Positions 36,377 to 46,297 of a stretch of DNA of 64,000 nucleotides are shown here, in pieces. Under the pieces are notes generated by a model, which made no database searches, was not told the origin of the DNA, and was given only the letters and a program-made list of their open reading frames with translations. The stretch is from Roseiarcus sp963770275 (lineage in GTDB: Bacteria; Pseudomonadota; Alphaproteobacteria; Rhizobiales; Beijerinckiaceae): NCBI GenBank assembly GCA_963770275.1, contig CAVYPD010000034.1, forward strand, positions 372,001 through 436,000, written 5' to 3'. Each line of letters opens with the position of its first letter. Position 1 is the first letter of the stretch. Position numbers and translations under genes: made by a program.

Positions 36377-36599
36377 AAAAAAATCTGCCGCTCTGATTTT
36401 CCCCGAAAGCCCCGCCCCAAAGCTCCATTCCACCATCCTTACTGCCATATCTTTCAGTGAGATCTGCAGAAGGGAAATCTATAACACATATTCCTTTTTT
36501 CCGCAATCCCATAATGCGCATCAGGCTGGTTGAGCCGCATGCCGCGCTACGCCAATCAAGGCTGCCAAAGTGGCGCAAGAAATATTCTTCGGCCTCGAG

Positions 36600-36851
36600 C
36601 TATCCCGCGCGCTTATCGGTCTTGGCGTGGTGAGCAATCGCAGCATCGACGCGCTTTTTGTCGCCAGTCGCGTTGCCTCCCAAAATGTCGGCAGCGTCCT
36701 TTTCCTCAGCGTCCAAATCACCTGGCTTTCCTGAGGTTTCGGTTGTGGCGGAGACGCCCTGACCGGCCGGCTTCACGCCCTCATTCCGGGCTGTGGCTGC
36801 GAATGTGGCGAGAGCCTCTGGCTGGGCGTCCTCTTGAACTTTTTTCGACAT
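36600..36851 (-). CDS. Small hydrophilic protein of unknown function
   Basis: An 83-residue, charged, probably disordered protein starting MSKKVQEDAQPEALATFAAT. The ribosome site GAGGAGG lies just upstream of the ATG at 36851. The middle is Gly- and Thr-rich and the end is basic (HHAKTDKRAG). No family recognised. It sits between the IS and a porin relic. Confidence 0.5.
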   Translation of the reverse strand: MSKKVQEDAQPEALATFAATARNEGVKPAGQGVSATTETSGKPGDLDAEEKDAADILGGNATGDKKRVDAAIAHHAKTDKRAG

Positions 36852-36939
36852 CGCTTCCTCCTCATCTGGTCAAAGCCAAACCCGTTTGACAATAAGGCGT
36901 TCCCCTCTAAGCCGTGTTTCTTCGCTCGCGCGCCAGCAG

Positions 36940-37195
36940 GGACATCGGCCTTGCGCGATATATCCAACACGGCGGGCATCGCCAGCTTCGCCCATGCAGC
37001 TGACTTGCCTACGCTGCCGACGACGAAAGCGCCCGAGGCTGAAAAGTCCAAGCCGGCCGCGCTTCAGCAGTCTTTGGAACGATCTCAAGTCCTCGGTTCC
37101 AGACTGCCCGTTGAGCGTTGGCCCGCTCACCCCTGTTTTTTTGAGTTGCAGCGCGGACGTACTGACATCGCGCGGCGTCATCATTGAATAGCAAA
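36940..37195 (+). pseudogene. Porin N-terminal relic
   Basis: In shifting frames the DNA encodes GIASFAHAADLPTLPTTKAP and then LWNDLKSSVPDCPLS, which match the signal peptide and first residues of the complete porin downstream (GITSFAYAADLPTTKTP; WDWLNSSAADCPISA). Nothing of the rest of the barrel remains. It is probably left from a porin duplication 450 bp upstream of the intact copy. Confidence 0.7.
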
Positions 37196-37416
37196 GCGTT
37201 TTCGTAGCTGCGCGATGATTCCTTCGCGCACGGTTTCGTGCTTGCCGACGCGTCAAGGCGATATATACAAGGCGCTATAAAGCTCATTTTCGATGTGAGT
37301 CGCTGCGAGTTTCCTTTGGGCTGCGACCTTGAAGTGGGTGTCGGCACGCGGCGTTTGACGGGGTGATGGGAGGGTTCATGGGCCGGGGGGCGCGTGAATC
37401 TGGGTGGGGGAAGTCG

Positions 37417-39015
37417 ATGAAGAGACTCGGAATCGCTTTATTGGCGGCCGGAATTACCAGCTTCGCCTATGCAGCTGATTTGCCGACGACGAAGACGCCT
37501 GACAAGCCGAAGCCGAATTGCTGGGCGAGCGTCTGGGACTGGCTCAATTCCTCCGCGGCCGACTGCCCAATCAGCGCCTACGGCATCACGCTCTACGGCA
37601 CGCTCGACGTCAACGCCACTTACCTCAACGAGGGCGTCAACAAGAGTCCAGCCGCCGACAAGGTCAATTACAACATCCAGAGGAACGCCTACGAGAGCAA
37701 ATTCCTCGCCGGCTATAACGGCCTCAGCGCCTCTGTCATCGGCCTCAAGATGAAGGAGGATCTGGCGCGCGTGGGTCTGCCGGGATGGTCGCTGATCGGC
37801 GTCCTCGAAGCGGGCGTGAACCCCTATTCGGGCATGTTCGTCAACGGTCCGCGCTCGCTCGCCGATAACAATCTGCGGCCCGCCAACACAGCTCCGTTTC
37901 AGAATGCGAACTTTGCTGGCAGTCGTGCCGGGCAGTGGGACAATTCGCAAGGCTATTTGGGAATCAGCAATCCCGTCTACGGGACGCTGACCTTCGGCCG
38001 CACCAATTCGCTCGCGCTCGACGTGACGTCAGCCTACGATCCGGTCGCGTCGACGGCCTTCTCGACACTGGGTTTTTCGGCCGCATTCTCCGGCTTCGGC
38101 TCCAGCGCGTCAGTCCGCCCGAATACCGCCGTCACCTATCGCCTGACCTACCAGAATTTCCGCGCCGCCGTTCAGGCGCAGGTCGGGAGCTACGGAATCG
38201 GCAACACAACAAACGGCATGTACCAGGCGCAGCTCGGATTCGACTTCGGGTCGCTGTCTCTCGATGGTGTTCTGAGCTGGTCGACTGACGCCGTGTCGCT
38301 GGCGACCTTCGGCGGCTCGAACCCGACGACCTGCGTCTCGCCCGGCAACTGTTTCATTACGGTGAATGGCCAGTTTTACGACCCGAACACAGTCCTGAGA
38401 GCGACCCTGTCCAACGACCTTGGCGGAGAATTGGTCGCCAGATACAAGTTGGATCCGGTGCCGGTGACCCTCTATGGCGGCTGGATCTACGCGCGTCAGA
38501 TGAATCCGTCTGACGACTTTCTGGGTGGCTTCCCAACCATCTCCCAGGGCATCTTTGTCCCGCCCGGCGCCTTCAACAAGAGCGGCGTCTACACCAACAG
38601 CGCCATCACGGCGAACAACTTCGATATCCAGAAAGTTCTGAATACGTTCTGGTTCGGCGCGAGGTGGAAGATCCCCACCGTGGGTTTCCTGAGCAATCTT
38701 GAGGCGATGGGCGGGTTCTATTATCAGAACCAGAACAACTTCAACCCTGCCGCTTGCACCGGCGGTAGCGCTTTCATCAGCAGCGCCAAATGCGGCGGCA
38801 GCCAGGATGGGTTCTCGTTTCTGCTCGACTGGAAGCCGGTCAAGCGCGTCGACATCTACGCCGGCGTCCTGGTCAGCAACGTCTACGGCGGCCTCGCAAA
38901 CGGCTTCTTCTCGACATCGAGCGTCGTGGTTCCAGGAACGGCGACGGTCCTGAGCGTCAGTACAGCCCGGACGCAGAATTACGACCCGACTGTCGGCGTC
39001 CGTATTCGCTTCTAG
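37417..39015 (+). CDS. Outer-membrane porin
   Basis: A 532-residue beta-barrel porin. Signal peptide MKRLGIALLAAGITSFAYA, mature start ADLPTTKTPDKPKPNCW, first strand ITLYGTLDVNATYLNEG and a C-terminal Phe (VGVRIRF), as needed for outer-membrane insertion. An internal FGRTNSLALDV segment resembles the constriction loop of general porins. I chose ATG 37417 with GGGGGAAG upstream. The frame is intact over 1.6 kb, in contrast with its neighbours. Probably an abundant general porin. Confidence 0.9.
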   Translation: MKRLGIALLAAGITSFAYAADLPTTKTPDKPKPNCWASVWDWLNSSAADCPISAYGITLYGTLDVNATYLNEGVNKSPAADKVNYNIQRNAYESKFLAGYNGLSASVIGLKMKEDLARVGLPGWSLIGVLEAGVNPYSGMFVNGPRSLADNNLRPANTAPFQNANFAGSRAGQWDNSQGYLGISNPVYGTLTFGRTNSLALDVTSAYDPVASTAFSTLGFSAAFSGFGSSASVRPNTAVTYRLTYQNFRAAVQAQVGSYGIGNTTNGMYQAQLGFDFGSLSLDGVLSWSTDAVSLATFGGSNPTTCVSPGNCFITVNGQFYDPNTVLRATLSNDLGGELVARYKLDPVPVTLYGGWIYARQMNPSDDFLGGFPTISQGIFVPPGAFNKSGVYTNSAITANNFDIQKVLNTFWFGARWKIPTVGFLSNLEAMGGFYYQNQNNFNPAACTGGSAFISSAKCGGSQDGFSFLLDWKPVKRVDIYAGVLVSNVYGGLANGFFSTSSVVVPGTATVLSVSTARTQNYDPTVGVRIRF

Positions 39016-39055
39016 CTCACGGAAACGGCGCCGCGAGGGCGCGCCCCGCAGGCCG

Positions 39056-39384
39056 TCAATCCGGGGTGTTGCCGTCGATGCAGCCCTTATTGCAATCGTC
39101 CTGATCTTCGCTCAGTCCGTCCACGTCGCCCTTGTTATTCGGATAGGGCGCGATATGCGGCAAGGCCAAGCCAAATGGCGCCGCCTGAGGCGCTGCAGGC
39201 GCCACTCGACGCCCGCAGGGGCCATGGCTGGGCCATGCGCCACATAGTGGTGGTGAACCGTGTGGTGCGGCGCGTAGTGATGAGTGTGGTGATGCATGGT
39301 TGGCTGCTCTGTCTGCGCATAGGCGGCGAGCGAACCTGACAACGCCATGCCAAGCGCAAGCGCGACAGTCGTCGATGTCTTCAC
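39056..39384 (-). CDS. His-rich exported protein (one frameshift)
   Basis: About 109 residues. Signal peptide MKTSTTVALALGMALSGSLA, then a His cluster HHHTHHYAPHHTVHHHYVAH, then after a shift near 39208 a Pro/Ala stretch (PQAAPFGLALPHIAPYP) and an acidic, two-Cys tail GDVDGLSEDQDDCNKGC. The His and Asp/Cys clusters suggest metal binding in the periplasm. No family recognised. Confidence 0.65.
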
Positions 39385-39847
39385 TTCACCCTCCCGTGCA
39401 CGAGCGCACGTCGTCTGATTCTACGTTACTAGATAATCATTTCCGATGCGAATATAACGGTCGCGCAAATTGCGCCGGTTAAGTTATTTTTTATGAGGAG
39501 TTCGAGGGAAAACACCCTGCCCTCCCAAACCTCCATTCTCTCCCGACGCGAGGCGGCCGGCTCGCAAGGCGAAACGGGTCCGGGAGTTAGACCCAGTCCG
39601 CCGACAGCCTCTTCATCGTGAGGGAGAGGGAGGGATCTCTCTCACGACGAATTTTCACCGCCTCGCGCCCCTCAGTGGAAGGGGGCCGATCATCACACTA
39701 GCAATGATGACCGTTCTGGTCTCGCATTTGCTGACTAGCAAAATGCGGGCTATGTACCACAGCATACAACGCGCTGAGAGTCCTCTCGGTAAAGATGGGG
39801 AGCCCGGGACCAGGGTCGCGCATTCGACGAGCAAGGGGAAATCTTCC
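39385..39847. other. Intergenic region upstream of modA
   Basis: 463 bases without a gene. It starts AT-rich (39420-39500), where the promoter of the His-rich gene is likely, and contains the palindrome at 39723-39747. Confidence 0.5.
39723..39747. promoter_or_regulatory. Palindrome upstream of modA, candidate operator
   Basis: CGCATTTGC, 6 bases, then GCAAAATGCG forms an inverted repeat about 100 bases before the modA start. It does not match the known ModE/Mop box, so the binding protein is unknown. Confidence 0.45.
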
Positions 39848-40596
39848 ATGAAGCTGACCGCGCTTGCCGCCGCATTGGTAGGGTTTCTGACTTCGCTTGC
39901 AGCGCCGGTCCGTGCGGACGTGACTCATGTCGCGGTCGCCGCCAATTTCACCGAGCCGGCGAAAGAGATCGCCGCTCTGTTCAAGCAGAAGACTGGCCAC
40001 GAGGCTGTGCTGATCTTCGGCGCGTCGGGCGCTTTCTACACTCAGATCACCCACAGCGCGCCGTTCGAGGTGTTCCTGTCGGCGGATTCCGAGCGCCCGA
40101 AGATGGCGATCGACAACGGATTCGCTGTGCCCGACACCGTGTTCACCTATGCGATCGGCAAGCTCGTGCTGTGGAGCCGGGTCGTCGATGTGACGAATGG
40201 CGAAGCGGCGCTGAAGGCCGGTAATTTTCTGAAACTTTCGATCGCCAATCCGGTCGCCGCGCCCTATGGGACCGCCGCCGTCGAGACGATGAAAGCGCTC
40301 GGCGTCTACGACGCGCTGCAAGCCGAAGATCGTCCAGGGCAACAGCATCGCGCAGGCGTTCCAGTTCATCGACACGAGGAACGCGGAACTGGGCTTCGTC
40401 GCGCTGTCGCAGCTTAACGGGGTGACGGAGGGGACGCGGTGGGTGGTTCCGATGAAGCTTCATGCACCGATCCTTCAGGACGCCGTGCTCCTGAAGACGG
40501 GAGCCAATAGCGAGGCGTCGAAGGCCTTCCTCGCCTTCCTCAAAGGTCCGGAAGCGCGCGCGATCATCGAGCAAGTTCGGCTACGTTCTGAGCTAA
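39848..40596 (+). CDS. modA: Molybdate ABC transporter substrate-binding protein (two frameshifts)
   Basis: About 248 residues. Signal peptide MKLTALAAALVGFLTSLAAP, then VTHVAVAANFTEPAKEIAAL, IFGASGAFYTQITHSAPFEV with the oxyanion-binding serines, and FLSADSERPKMAIDNG. Shifts near 40320 (CTGCAAGCCG, probably CTGCAGCCG) and 40573 restore PKIVQGNSIAQAF and the end QFGYVLS, with stop at 40596. It delivers molybdate (or tungstate) to ModBC encoded directly downstream. Confidence 0.92.
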
Positions 40597-40624
40597 GCTA
40601 GGCGGCGCGCTGTAAGCGCGCGCT

Positions 40625-41313
40625 ATGCTCGGCATGCCCGACGATATCTGGATCCCGATCAAACTCACGATCGAACTCGCGACCATTTCGACGCTCGCGC
40701 TTGCTCGTGGTCGCGACGCCGCTCGCCTGGTGGCTCGCGCGTTCGAAGGCCTGGTTCAAGGAAGCGGCCGCGGCGATCGTCTCGCTGCCGATGGTGCTGC
40801 CCCCGACCGTGCTCGGCTTCTATCTCCTGATCGCGCTCGGTCCCGACGGGCCCGGCGGCGTGATCGCCTCTCTGTGGGGCGGCGCGCACGCTCGCCTTCA
40901 CCTTCACGGGCCTCGTCATCGGCTCGATCCTCTCGTCGATGCCGTTCGTCGTGCAGCCGATCCGCAACGCCTTCGCCGCCGTCGGCGACCGGCCGCTCGA
41001 AGTCGCCTCAACGCTGCGCGCTTCGCCCCGCCGCGCCTTCTGGACCGTCGCGCTGCCGCTCGCGAGCCCTGGCTTGCTCACCGGCGCCGTGCTCGGCTTC
41101 GCCCATACGGTCGGCGAGTTCGGCGTGATCCTCATGATCGGCGGCAACATTCCCGGCCGCACGCGGGTCATGTCGACCGCGATCTTCGACTTTGTCGAGA
41201 CGATGCGCTGGCGCGAGGCCAACCTTCTCGCGGGCGGCATGGTGGCTTTCGCCTTCGTGGTTATCCTGGCGATGACGCTCCTCGAAAAGCGCTTCACGCG
41301 AGCGGGCGCGTGA
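40625..41313 (+). CDS. modB: Molybdate ABC transporter permease (two frameshifts)
   Basis: About 229 residues, five or six helices. Motifs AIVSLPMVLPPTVLGFYLL and the EAA loop region EVASTLRASPRRAFWTVALP followed by GFAHTVGEFGVILMIGGNIP. Shifts near 40701 (GCGCTTGCTC, probably GCGCTGCTC) and 40888. The stop overlaps the GTG start of modC. Confidence 0.92.
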
Positions 41314-42425
41314 CCGCAAGTCACGCGATCCGGGCGCAGTTCCGCGGCACGATCGGCAAGTTTGCGCTCGACGCGGGCTTCACCGCGCCAGCCAAGGGCG
41401 TGACCGCCCTATTCGGACCGTCGGGTTGCGGCAAGACCACGGTCCTGCGCTGCATCGCCGGTCTTCTACGCATCAACGGCGTTTGCGAGATCGATGGCGA
41501 AGTGTGGCAGGACGAAAACGGCGCGTTCCTGCCGACGCACAAGCGTCCGCTCGGATACGTCTTCCAGGAAGCGAGCCTGTTTCAACATCTGTCCGTGCGC
41601 CGCAACCTCCTGTTCGGCGCGCCGCGCGACAACCGCAACGGAACCAAAGGCGGGATCGTCTTCGACGAAGTGGTCGAGCTCCTCGGCATCACGCGGCTGC
41701 TCGACCGCAGCCCGCGCAATCTATCGGGCGGCGAGCGCCAGCGTGTCGCGATCGGGCGCGCGCTACTGTCGCAGCCGAAGCTTTTGTTGATGGACGAGCC
41801 GCTCTCGGCGCTCGACCGCGCGACCAAGAACGAGATTCTGCCGTTCCTCGAGCGGCTGCGCGATCATCTCAATCTGCCCGTCGTCTACATCACGCACGAC
41901 ATCGCCGAGGTCGAGCGCCTCGCCGATCAGATGGTGCTCATGGACAAGGGGCGCGTGATCGGCGCGGGGCCGCTCGAAGACTTGCAGAGCGATCCGTCCC
42001 TGCCGCTCGCGGCTGCGCGCGACGCGGCGGTGAGTTTCGAGGGCGTCGTGCAGTCAAGCGAAGACGCTTACGGCCTCGTCACGCTCAAGGTTCGCGGCGG
42101 CGTTCTGACGGCGCCCGCGCCCCCAGGGCCGGTCGGCGAGCGGCGGCGCATCCGTGTCATCGCAAGCGACGTGAGTCTGACCCGTGAAGCGCCCGGGCCA
42201 AGCTCGATCCTTAATGTCCTTCCGGCGCGCATCGTGTCGATGAAGCCGCTCGACACAAACGAGGTCGTGGTCGTCGTCGCGCTCGGAGAAGACGGGAGCG
42301 GCGCGCGCCTCCTGTCGCGCATGATGCGAAAGTCCTGGGGAGAGCTGGGACTTGCGGAAGGCGTGAACGTCTATGCCCAGGTCAAGGCGGTCGCGCTCGC
42401 TCCGGGGCGCGGCGAGTTGGGGTGA
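41310..42425 (+). CDS. modC: Molybdate ABC transporter ATPase
   Basis: 371 residues. Walker A FGPSGCGKTTVLRC, signature NLSGGERQRVAIGRALL, Walker B LLLMDEPLSALDRATK, H-loop VVYITHDIAEVERLAD. The C-terminal part (about 255-365) is a Mop/TOBE oxyanion-binding domain, used for trans-inhibition when molybdate is plentiful. GTG 41310 overlaps the modB stop (GTGA). Confidence 0.93.
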   Translation: MTASHAIRAQFRGTIGKFALDAGFTAPAKGVTALFGPSGCGKTTVLRCIAGLLRINGVCEIDGEVWQDENGAFLPTHKRPLGYVFQEASLFQHLSVRRNLLFGAPRDNRNGTKGGIVFDEVVELLGITRLLDRSPRNLSGGERQRVAIGRALLSQPKLLLMDEPLSALDRATKNEILPFLERLRDHLNLPVVYITHDIAEVERLADQMVLMDKGRVIGAGPLEDLQSDPSLPLAAARDAAVSFEGVVQSSEDAYGLVTLKVRGGVLTAPAPPGPVGERRRIRVIASDVSLTREAPGPSSILNVLPARIVSMKPLDTNEVVVVVALGEDGSGARLLSRMMRKSWGELGLAEGVNVYAQVKAVALAPGRGELG

Positions 42426-42438
42426 TGCGCGCCGCGCT

Positions 42439-43458
42439 TCACACCTTCCTGCGCCTGGACTTGGCGAAGGTGTCGAAGGCGACCGCCAGCACGATGATCA
42501 CGCCGATGATGATCTGCTGGATGTAAGAGGACACGTTCATCAGCACGAGGCCGTTCAAGAGAACGCCGATCAGGATCGAGCCGATGACCGTGCCGAAGAT
42601 GGTGCCGGCGCCGCCGAACAGGCTCGTGCCGCCGATCACAACCGAAGCGATGACGGTGAGCTCATAGCCGGTGCCGGCGACGGCCTCAGCGGAATTGAGC
42701 CGCGCCGCGAGCACGAACGCGCCGAGGCCTGCAAAGAAGCCCATGATCACGTAGACGCTCATGATGATGCGATTGACGTTGAGCCCCGAAAGGCGCGCCG
42801 CCTCCGGATTGCCGCCGACCGCATAGACCTGCCGGCCATAGCGCATGTAGCGCAGGACGATGTGGGCGATGAGCGCCGCGAGCAGGAAGATGATGACCGG
42901 AACGGGAACCGGTCCGATCTTCCCCTGCCCCCACCAGGTGAACGACGGCTGGAAGCCCGATATCGGGCCGCCGGCGGCGAACAGAAGCGCCGCGCCGCGG
43001 AAAGCGGACATGCCGCCGAGCGTCACCACGAAAGGCGGAACTTTAAGCCGGGTGATGGCGAGCCCCTGCAGCCAGCCGCAGGCGAGTCCGACTGCGATCG
43101 CCGCGAGCGCGGCGGCGAACCAGCCGTAGCCGACGCCGCCCTCCCCGACGGTGAAGCGGTTCTCCAAGCCGCCCTTGGCGACGGCGGCGGCCACGAGGCC
43201 AGCGAAGGCGAGCAACGAGCCGACCGAGAGATCGATGCCGGCGGTCAGAATGACGAAGGTCATGCCGACCGCGAGCAGGCCGGTGATCGACACTTGCCGC
43301 ATCACGTTGAAGAGGTTGATCTGCGACAGGAAGCGCGGCTCGATGATCGCGAAGAGCAGCATCAGCGCGATGAGGAACAGCGTCGGCGCGAAGCGCGCGA
43401 TGAAGCCGAAGACGTCGACCCCCCTATCCTCGGCCGCTTCCAGCCTCGCCTCGCTCAT
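42439..43458 (-). CDS. Sugar ABC transporter permease, operon 2 (RbsC family)
   Basis: A 339-residue permease of the RbsC type: VGMTFVILTAGIDLSVGSLL, VPPFVVTLGGMSAFRGAALL and GGTSLFGGAGTIFGTVIGSI. It starts with ATGA overlap to the ATPase stop. It is a distant paralogue of the permease at 15894-16928. It runs towards modC with 13 bases between the stops. Confidence 0.9.
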   Translation of the reverse strand: MSEARLEAAEDRGVDVFGFIARFAPTLFLIALMLLFAIIEPRFLSQINLFNVMRQVSITGLLAVGMTFVILTAGIDLSVGSLLAFAGLVAAAVAKGGLENRFTVGEGGVGYGWFAAALAAIAVGLACGWLQGLAITRLKVPPFVVTLGGMSAFRGAALLFAAGGPISGFQPSFTWWGQGKIGPVPVPVIIFLLAALIAHIVLRYMRYGRQVYAVGGNPEAARLSGLNVNRIIMSVYVIMGFFAGLGAFVLAARLNSAEAVAGTGYELTVIASVVIGGTSLFGGAGTIFGTVIGSILIGVLLNGLVLMNVSSYIQQIIIGVIIVLAVAFDTFAKSRRRKV

Positions 43459-45055
43459 GAAATGTCCCCGCTCAAGCCGCTGGCGTGGGCCACGCCGCTC
43501 TCATGCGCCGTCATCATCGCCATCAGGATTTCCTGCGTCGCCCTGGTGCGCGCGATTTCTCCCGTGACGCGGCCCTCCCGCATCGTCACGATGCGATCCG
43601 AGATCGCCAGAATTTCCGGCAGCTCGGACGAGATGACGATGACCGCGATCCCCTGACTTCGCCATGTCGATGAGGAGATTATGGACCTCGACCTTGGAGC
43701 CGATGTCGATGCCGCGCGTCGGCTCATCGACAATGAGGATCTTGGGCCTAAGCGCCAGCCAGCGCGCCAGCACGATCTTCTGCTGATTGCCGCCCGAGAG
43801 CTGACCCGCCGCCTGTTCCGGGCTCGCCATGCGGATCGACAGGAGCTTGCGGAACTCGTCGATCAGCACATCCTCCTTGCTTCTCGTCGATGAACCAGCC
43901 GCGGCTGACCTCATCCTGCGCGGCAATGGTCATATTGGTGCGAATGGCGAGACTGAGGAACAAAGCCTGCTTCTTGCGGTCCTCCGGGACGAGACCGATG
44001 CCGTGGGACATCGCGTCGCGTGGGCTTGAGAACCGCACCTCCTTGCCGTCGACGCGGATCGTCCCATGATCGAAAGGGTCGGCCCCAAAGATGGCGCGGG
44101 CGGTTTCCGTGCGACCAGCGCCGACGAGGCCCGCGAGGCCAAGGATCTCGCCATGATGGGCTTTCAGCGAAACGTCCACGAGCTCGATGGCGTTCGGATC
44201 GCGCGCGTTGCGCCGACGAGTCAGGCCCTCGACCTCGAGCGCGACCTTCCCATGCTCCGGAATCGGGCGCTCGCCATAAAGCGCGCCGACGTCGCGCCCG
44301 ACCATCATGCGGATGATCGCCTCGACATTGGTTTCGGCGACCTGGCCAGAGGCGACGTAATGGCCGTCGCGCAAGACGGTGTAGCGATCGCAGAGGCGGA
44401 AAACCTCCTGGAGCCTGTGGGTCACAAAAATGATCGACAGGCCCTCGGCTTTCAGAGCCCGCACAATGCGGACCAGGTTTGCGACTTCGGCCTCGCTCAA
44501 AGCCGCGGTCGGCTCGTCCATGATGATGAGCCGGGACTGCATCGAGAGCGCGCGGGCGATCTCGACGAGCTGCTGCTCGGCGACGGAAAGGTCGCGCACC
44601 TGTGTCATCGGATCGCGCTTGAGCCCGATGCGCTCGGCGATGGCCTTCGTCTCTTCAGCCAAGCGCCGCCAGCTTACGAACAGCCTCGAGCCGGGTTCGC
44701 GCCCAATGAACACGTTCTCGGCGATCGTCATGTCGGGGGCGAGGGTGAACTCCTGGTAGATCGTGACGATGCCAGCGCGCTGGGCGTCGTGGGGCGTCGC
44801 AAAAGCGACGGGCTTCCCGAACAGCTCGATTTCGCCCGCATCGGCGCTCTGCGCGCCGGACAAAACCTTGAGCAGCGTCGACTTGCCGGCCCCGTTCTCG
44901 CCTAGGAGCGCGTGGATCTCCGACGGTCCCACTTCGAGATGGACGTTCTCGAGCGCGAGCACGCCGGGAAAGCGCTTGCTGACGCCAGTCATCTTGAGGA
45001 TAGGCCCGCCCGACATTGCCGGAGCGGGCGACAGCGCCGCGGGCGCGTTAGCCAT
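43455..45055 (-). CDS. Sugar ABC transporter ATPase, operon 2 (RbsA family, two frameshifts)
   Basis: About 530 residues, two ATPase domains. Domain 1: GENGAGKSTLLKVLSGAQSA, LSVAEQQLVEIARAL and LIIMDEPTAALSEAEV. Domain 2: GLAGLVGAGRTETARAIFGA, LVPEDRKKQALFLSL, AGQLSGGNQQKIVLARWLAL and LIVDEPTRGIDIGSKVE. Shifts near 43881 (AAGCAAGGAG, probably AAGCAGGAG) and 43656 (TCAGGGGATC, probably TCAGGGATC). An N-terminal Ala/Pro extension of 13 residues may mean that the start is 45016. Confidence 0.9.
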
Positions 45056-45083
45056 TCAAGAGCGCTCGCTCATTGGAGTGCTG

Positions 45084-45112
45084 AAAAAAGAAGACGCGCC
45101 GCAAACGGCGCG
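45084..45112 (-). terminator. Intra-operon terminator/attenuator between binding protein and ATPase genes
   Basis: On the minus strand CGCGCCG, loop TTTG, CGGCGCG is followed by a T-rich run ending TTTTTT. It lies between the binding-protein stop (45132) and the ATPase start (45055), which would lower expression of ATPase and permease compared with the binding protein. Confidence 0.75.
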
Positions 45113-45131
45113 CCCTCCAGCTCTATGTCGA

Positions 45132-46080
45132 CTACTTCACCTCGTTGAGGCGCTCGGCGTCCTTCAGATTGTCTTTGGTGATCGCGACGGGAGTCAGCAG
45201 GTTGATCTGCTGCTCCGGCTTCTTCCCCGACTTGAGGTAGTCCGCCATGATCTGCACGCCCATGGCGCTCTGCTTGGCCGGAAATTGCTCGATCGTCGCG
45301 GTGAGCTCGCCGTCGCGCACCTTCCCCAGCGCCTCGGGCAGCGCGTCAAAGCCGATGATGACGACGTCTTTGAGGTTACGCGCTTTGAGCGCTTCGATCG
45401 CGCCGAGCGCCATGTCGTCGTTGGCGGCATTGATGACCTGCGGTGGCGCGCTCATCCCGGCGAGCAGGGATTCGGTGACTTTGAGGCCGTCGTCGCGGTG
45501 GAAGTTGGCGGTCTGCTCCGCCACGATCTTGTAGTTGGGACCGGCCTTGTCGAGCACGTTGTGCAGCCCCTTGTTGCGGTCAATCGCCGGGCTCGCGCCG
45601 GGCTGAGCCCTGGAGATTGATGATCGTCGCCCCGTTCGGGAACATCTTGACGATGAGGTTGCCCTGAGCCTCGCCGCCCTTGACATTGTCAGCGCCGACA
45701 TGGCCGACGATGCCGGTGACGGAGGGTACACGCCGGTCGATGGTGACCACCGGCACCTTTGCGTCGATGGCTTCCTGTAGCGCTGGCGCTAGAGCGTCCT
45801 GATCCTTCGGGCTGATCACGATGCCCTTGACCCCTTTGGCGAGCGCTGCCTCGATGTCGGCGGTTTGCTTAGGCGAGGCGTCCTGGCCGTCGGACTCGAT
45901 CGTGCTGAGGCCTTGCTTGGCCGCCTCGGGTTCGAACCCGTCTTTCATCATATGGACGAAGAAGGGAAAGTTCATGCCCGGGACGGAGAGCAGGATGAGC
46001 GGCTTGTCGGCGGCGAAGGCGGGCGCGGAAAGCGCCATGGCGAGCAGGCTTGCGGTTACGACACGGCGGGTTATGCGCAT
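45132..46080 (-). CDS. Sugar ABC transporter substrate-binding protein, operon 2 (one frameshift)
   Basis: About 315 residues, RbsB-like. Sec signal peptide MRITRRVVTASLLAMALSAP, then LILLSVPGMNFPFFVHMMKD, GIVISPKDQDALAPALQEAI, VPVVTIDRRVPSVTGIVGHV and NAANDDMALGAIEALKARNL. The shift near 45608 restores INLQGS to GASPAIDRNKG. GGGAGG precedes ATG 46080. Unlike the binding protein of operon 1 it has no twin-arginine signal. The sugar is unknown. Confidence 0.9.
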
Positions 46081-46297
46081 GGATAGAATCCTCCCTGGGG
46101 CCGGCCTGACATGTTAGCTGGCGGCTAGGGCAACCTATGTCGGAAATCGGGCGCGGCGACAAGGGCGAGTGGAGGTGAGGCCACCTCGTGGTCGCAAGGC
46201 TCCTTTGGAAAAGCGTTTGACCGCGATAGATTGAGAAACGGCGTCCAGCTGGGTCCAAGGCCAGCGGAGCGCCGCAGGAAACAACGGGAGGATTCGG

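Noticed and set aside
42373..43656. A 427-codon open frame opposite the second sugar permease
   Set aside because: Its composition (Asp, Glu, His, Arg) is that of an antisense shadow of a membrane protein gene.
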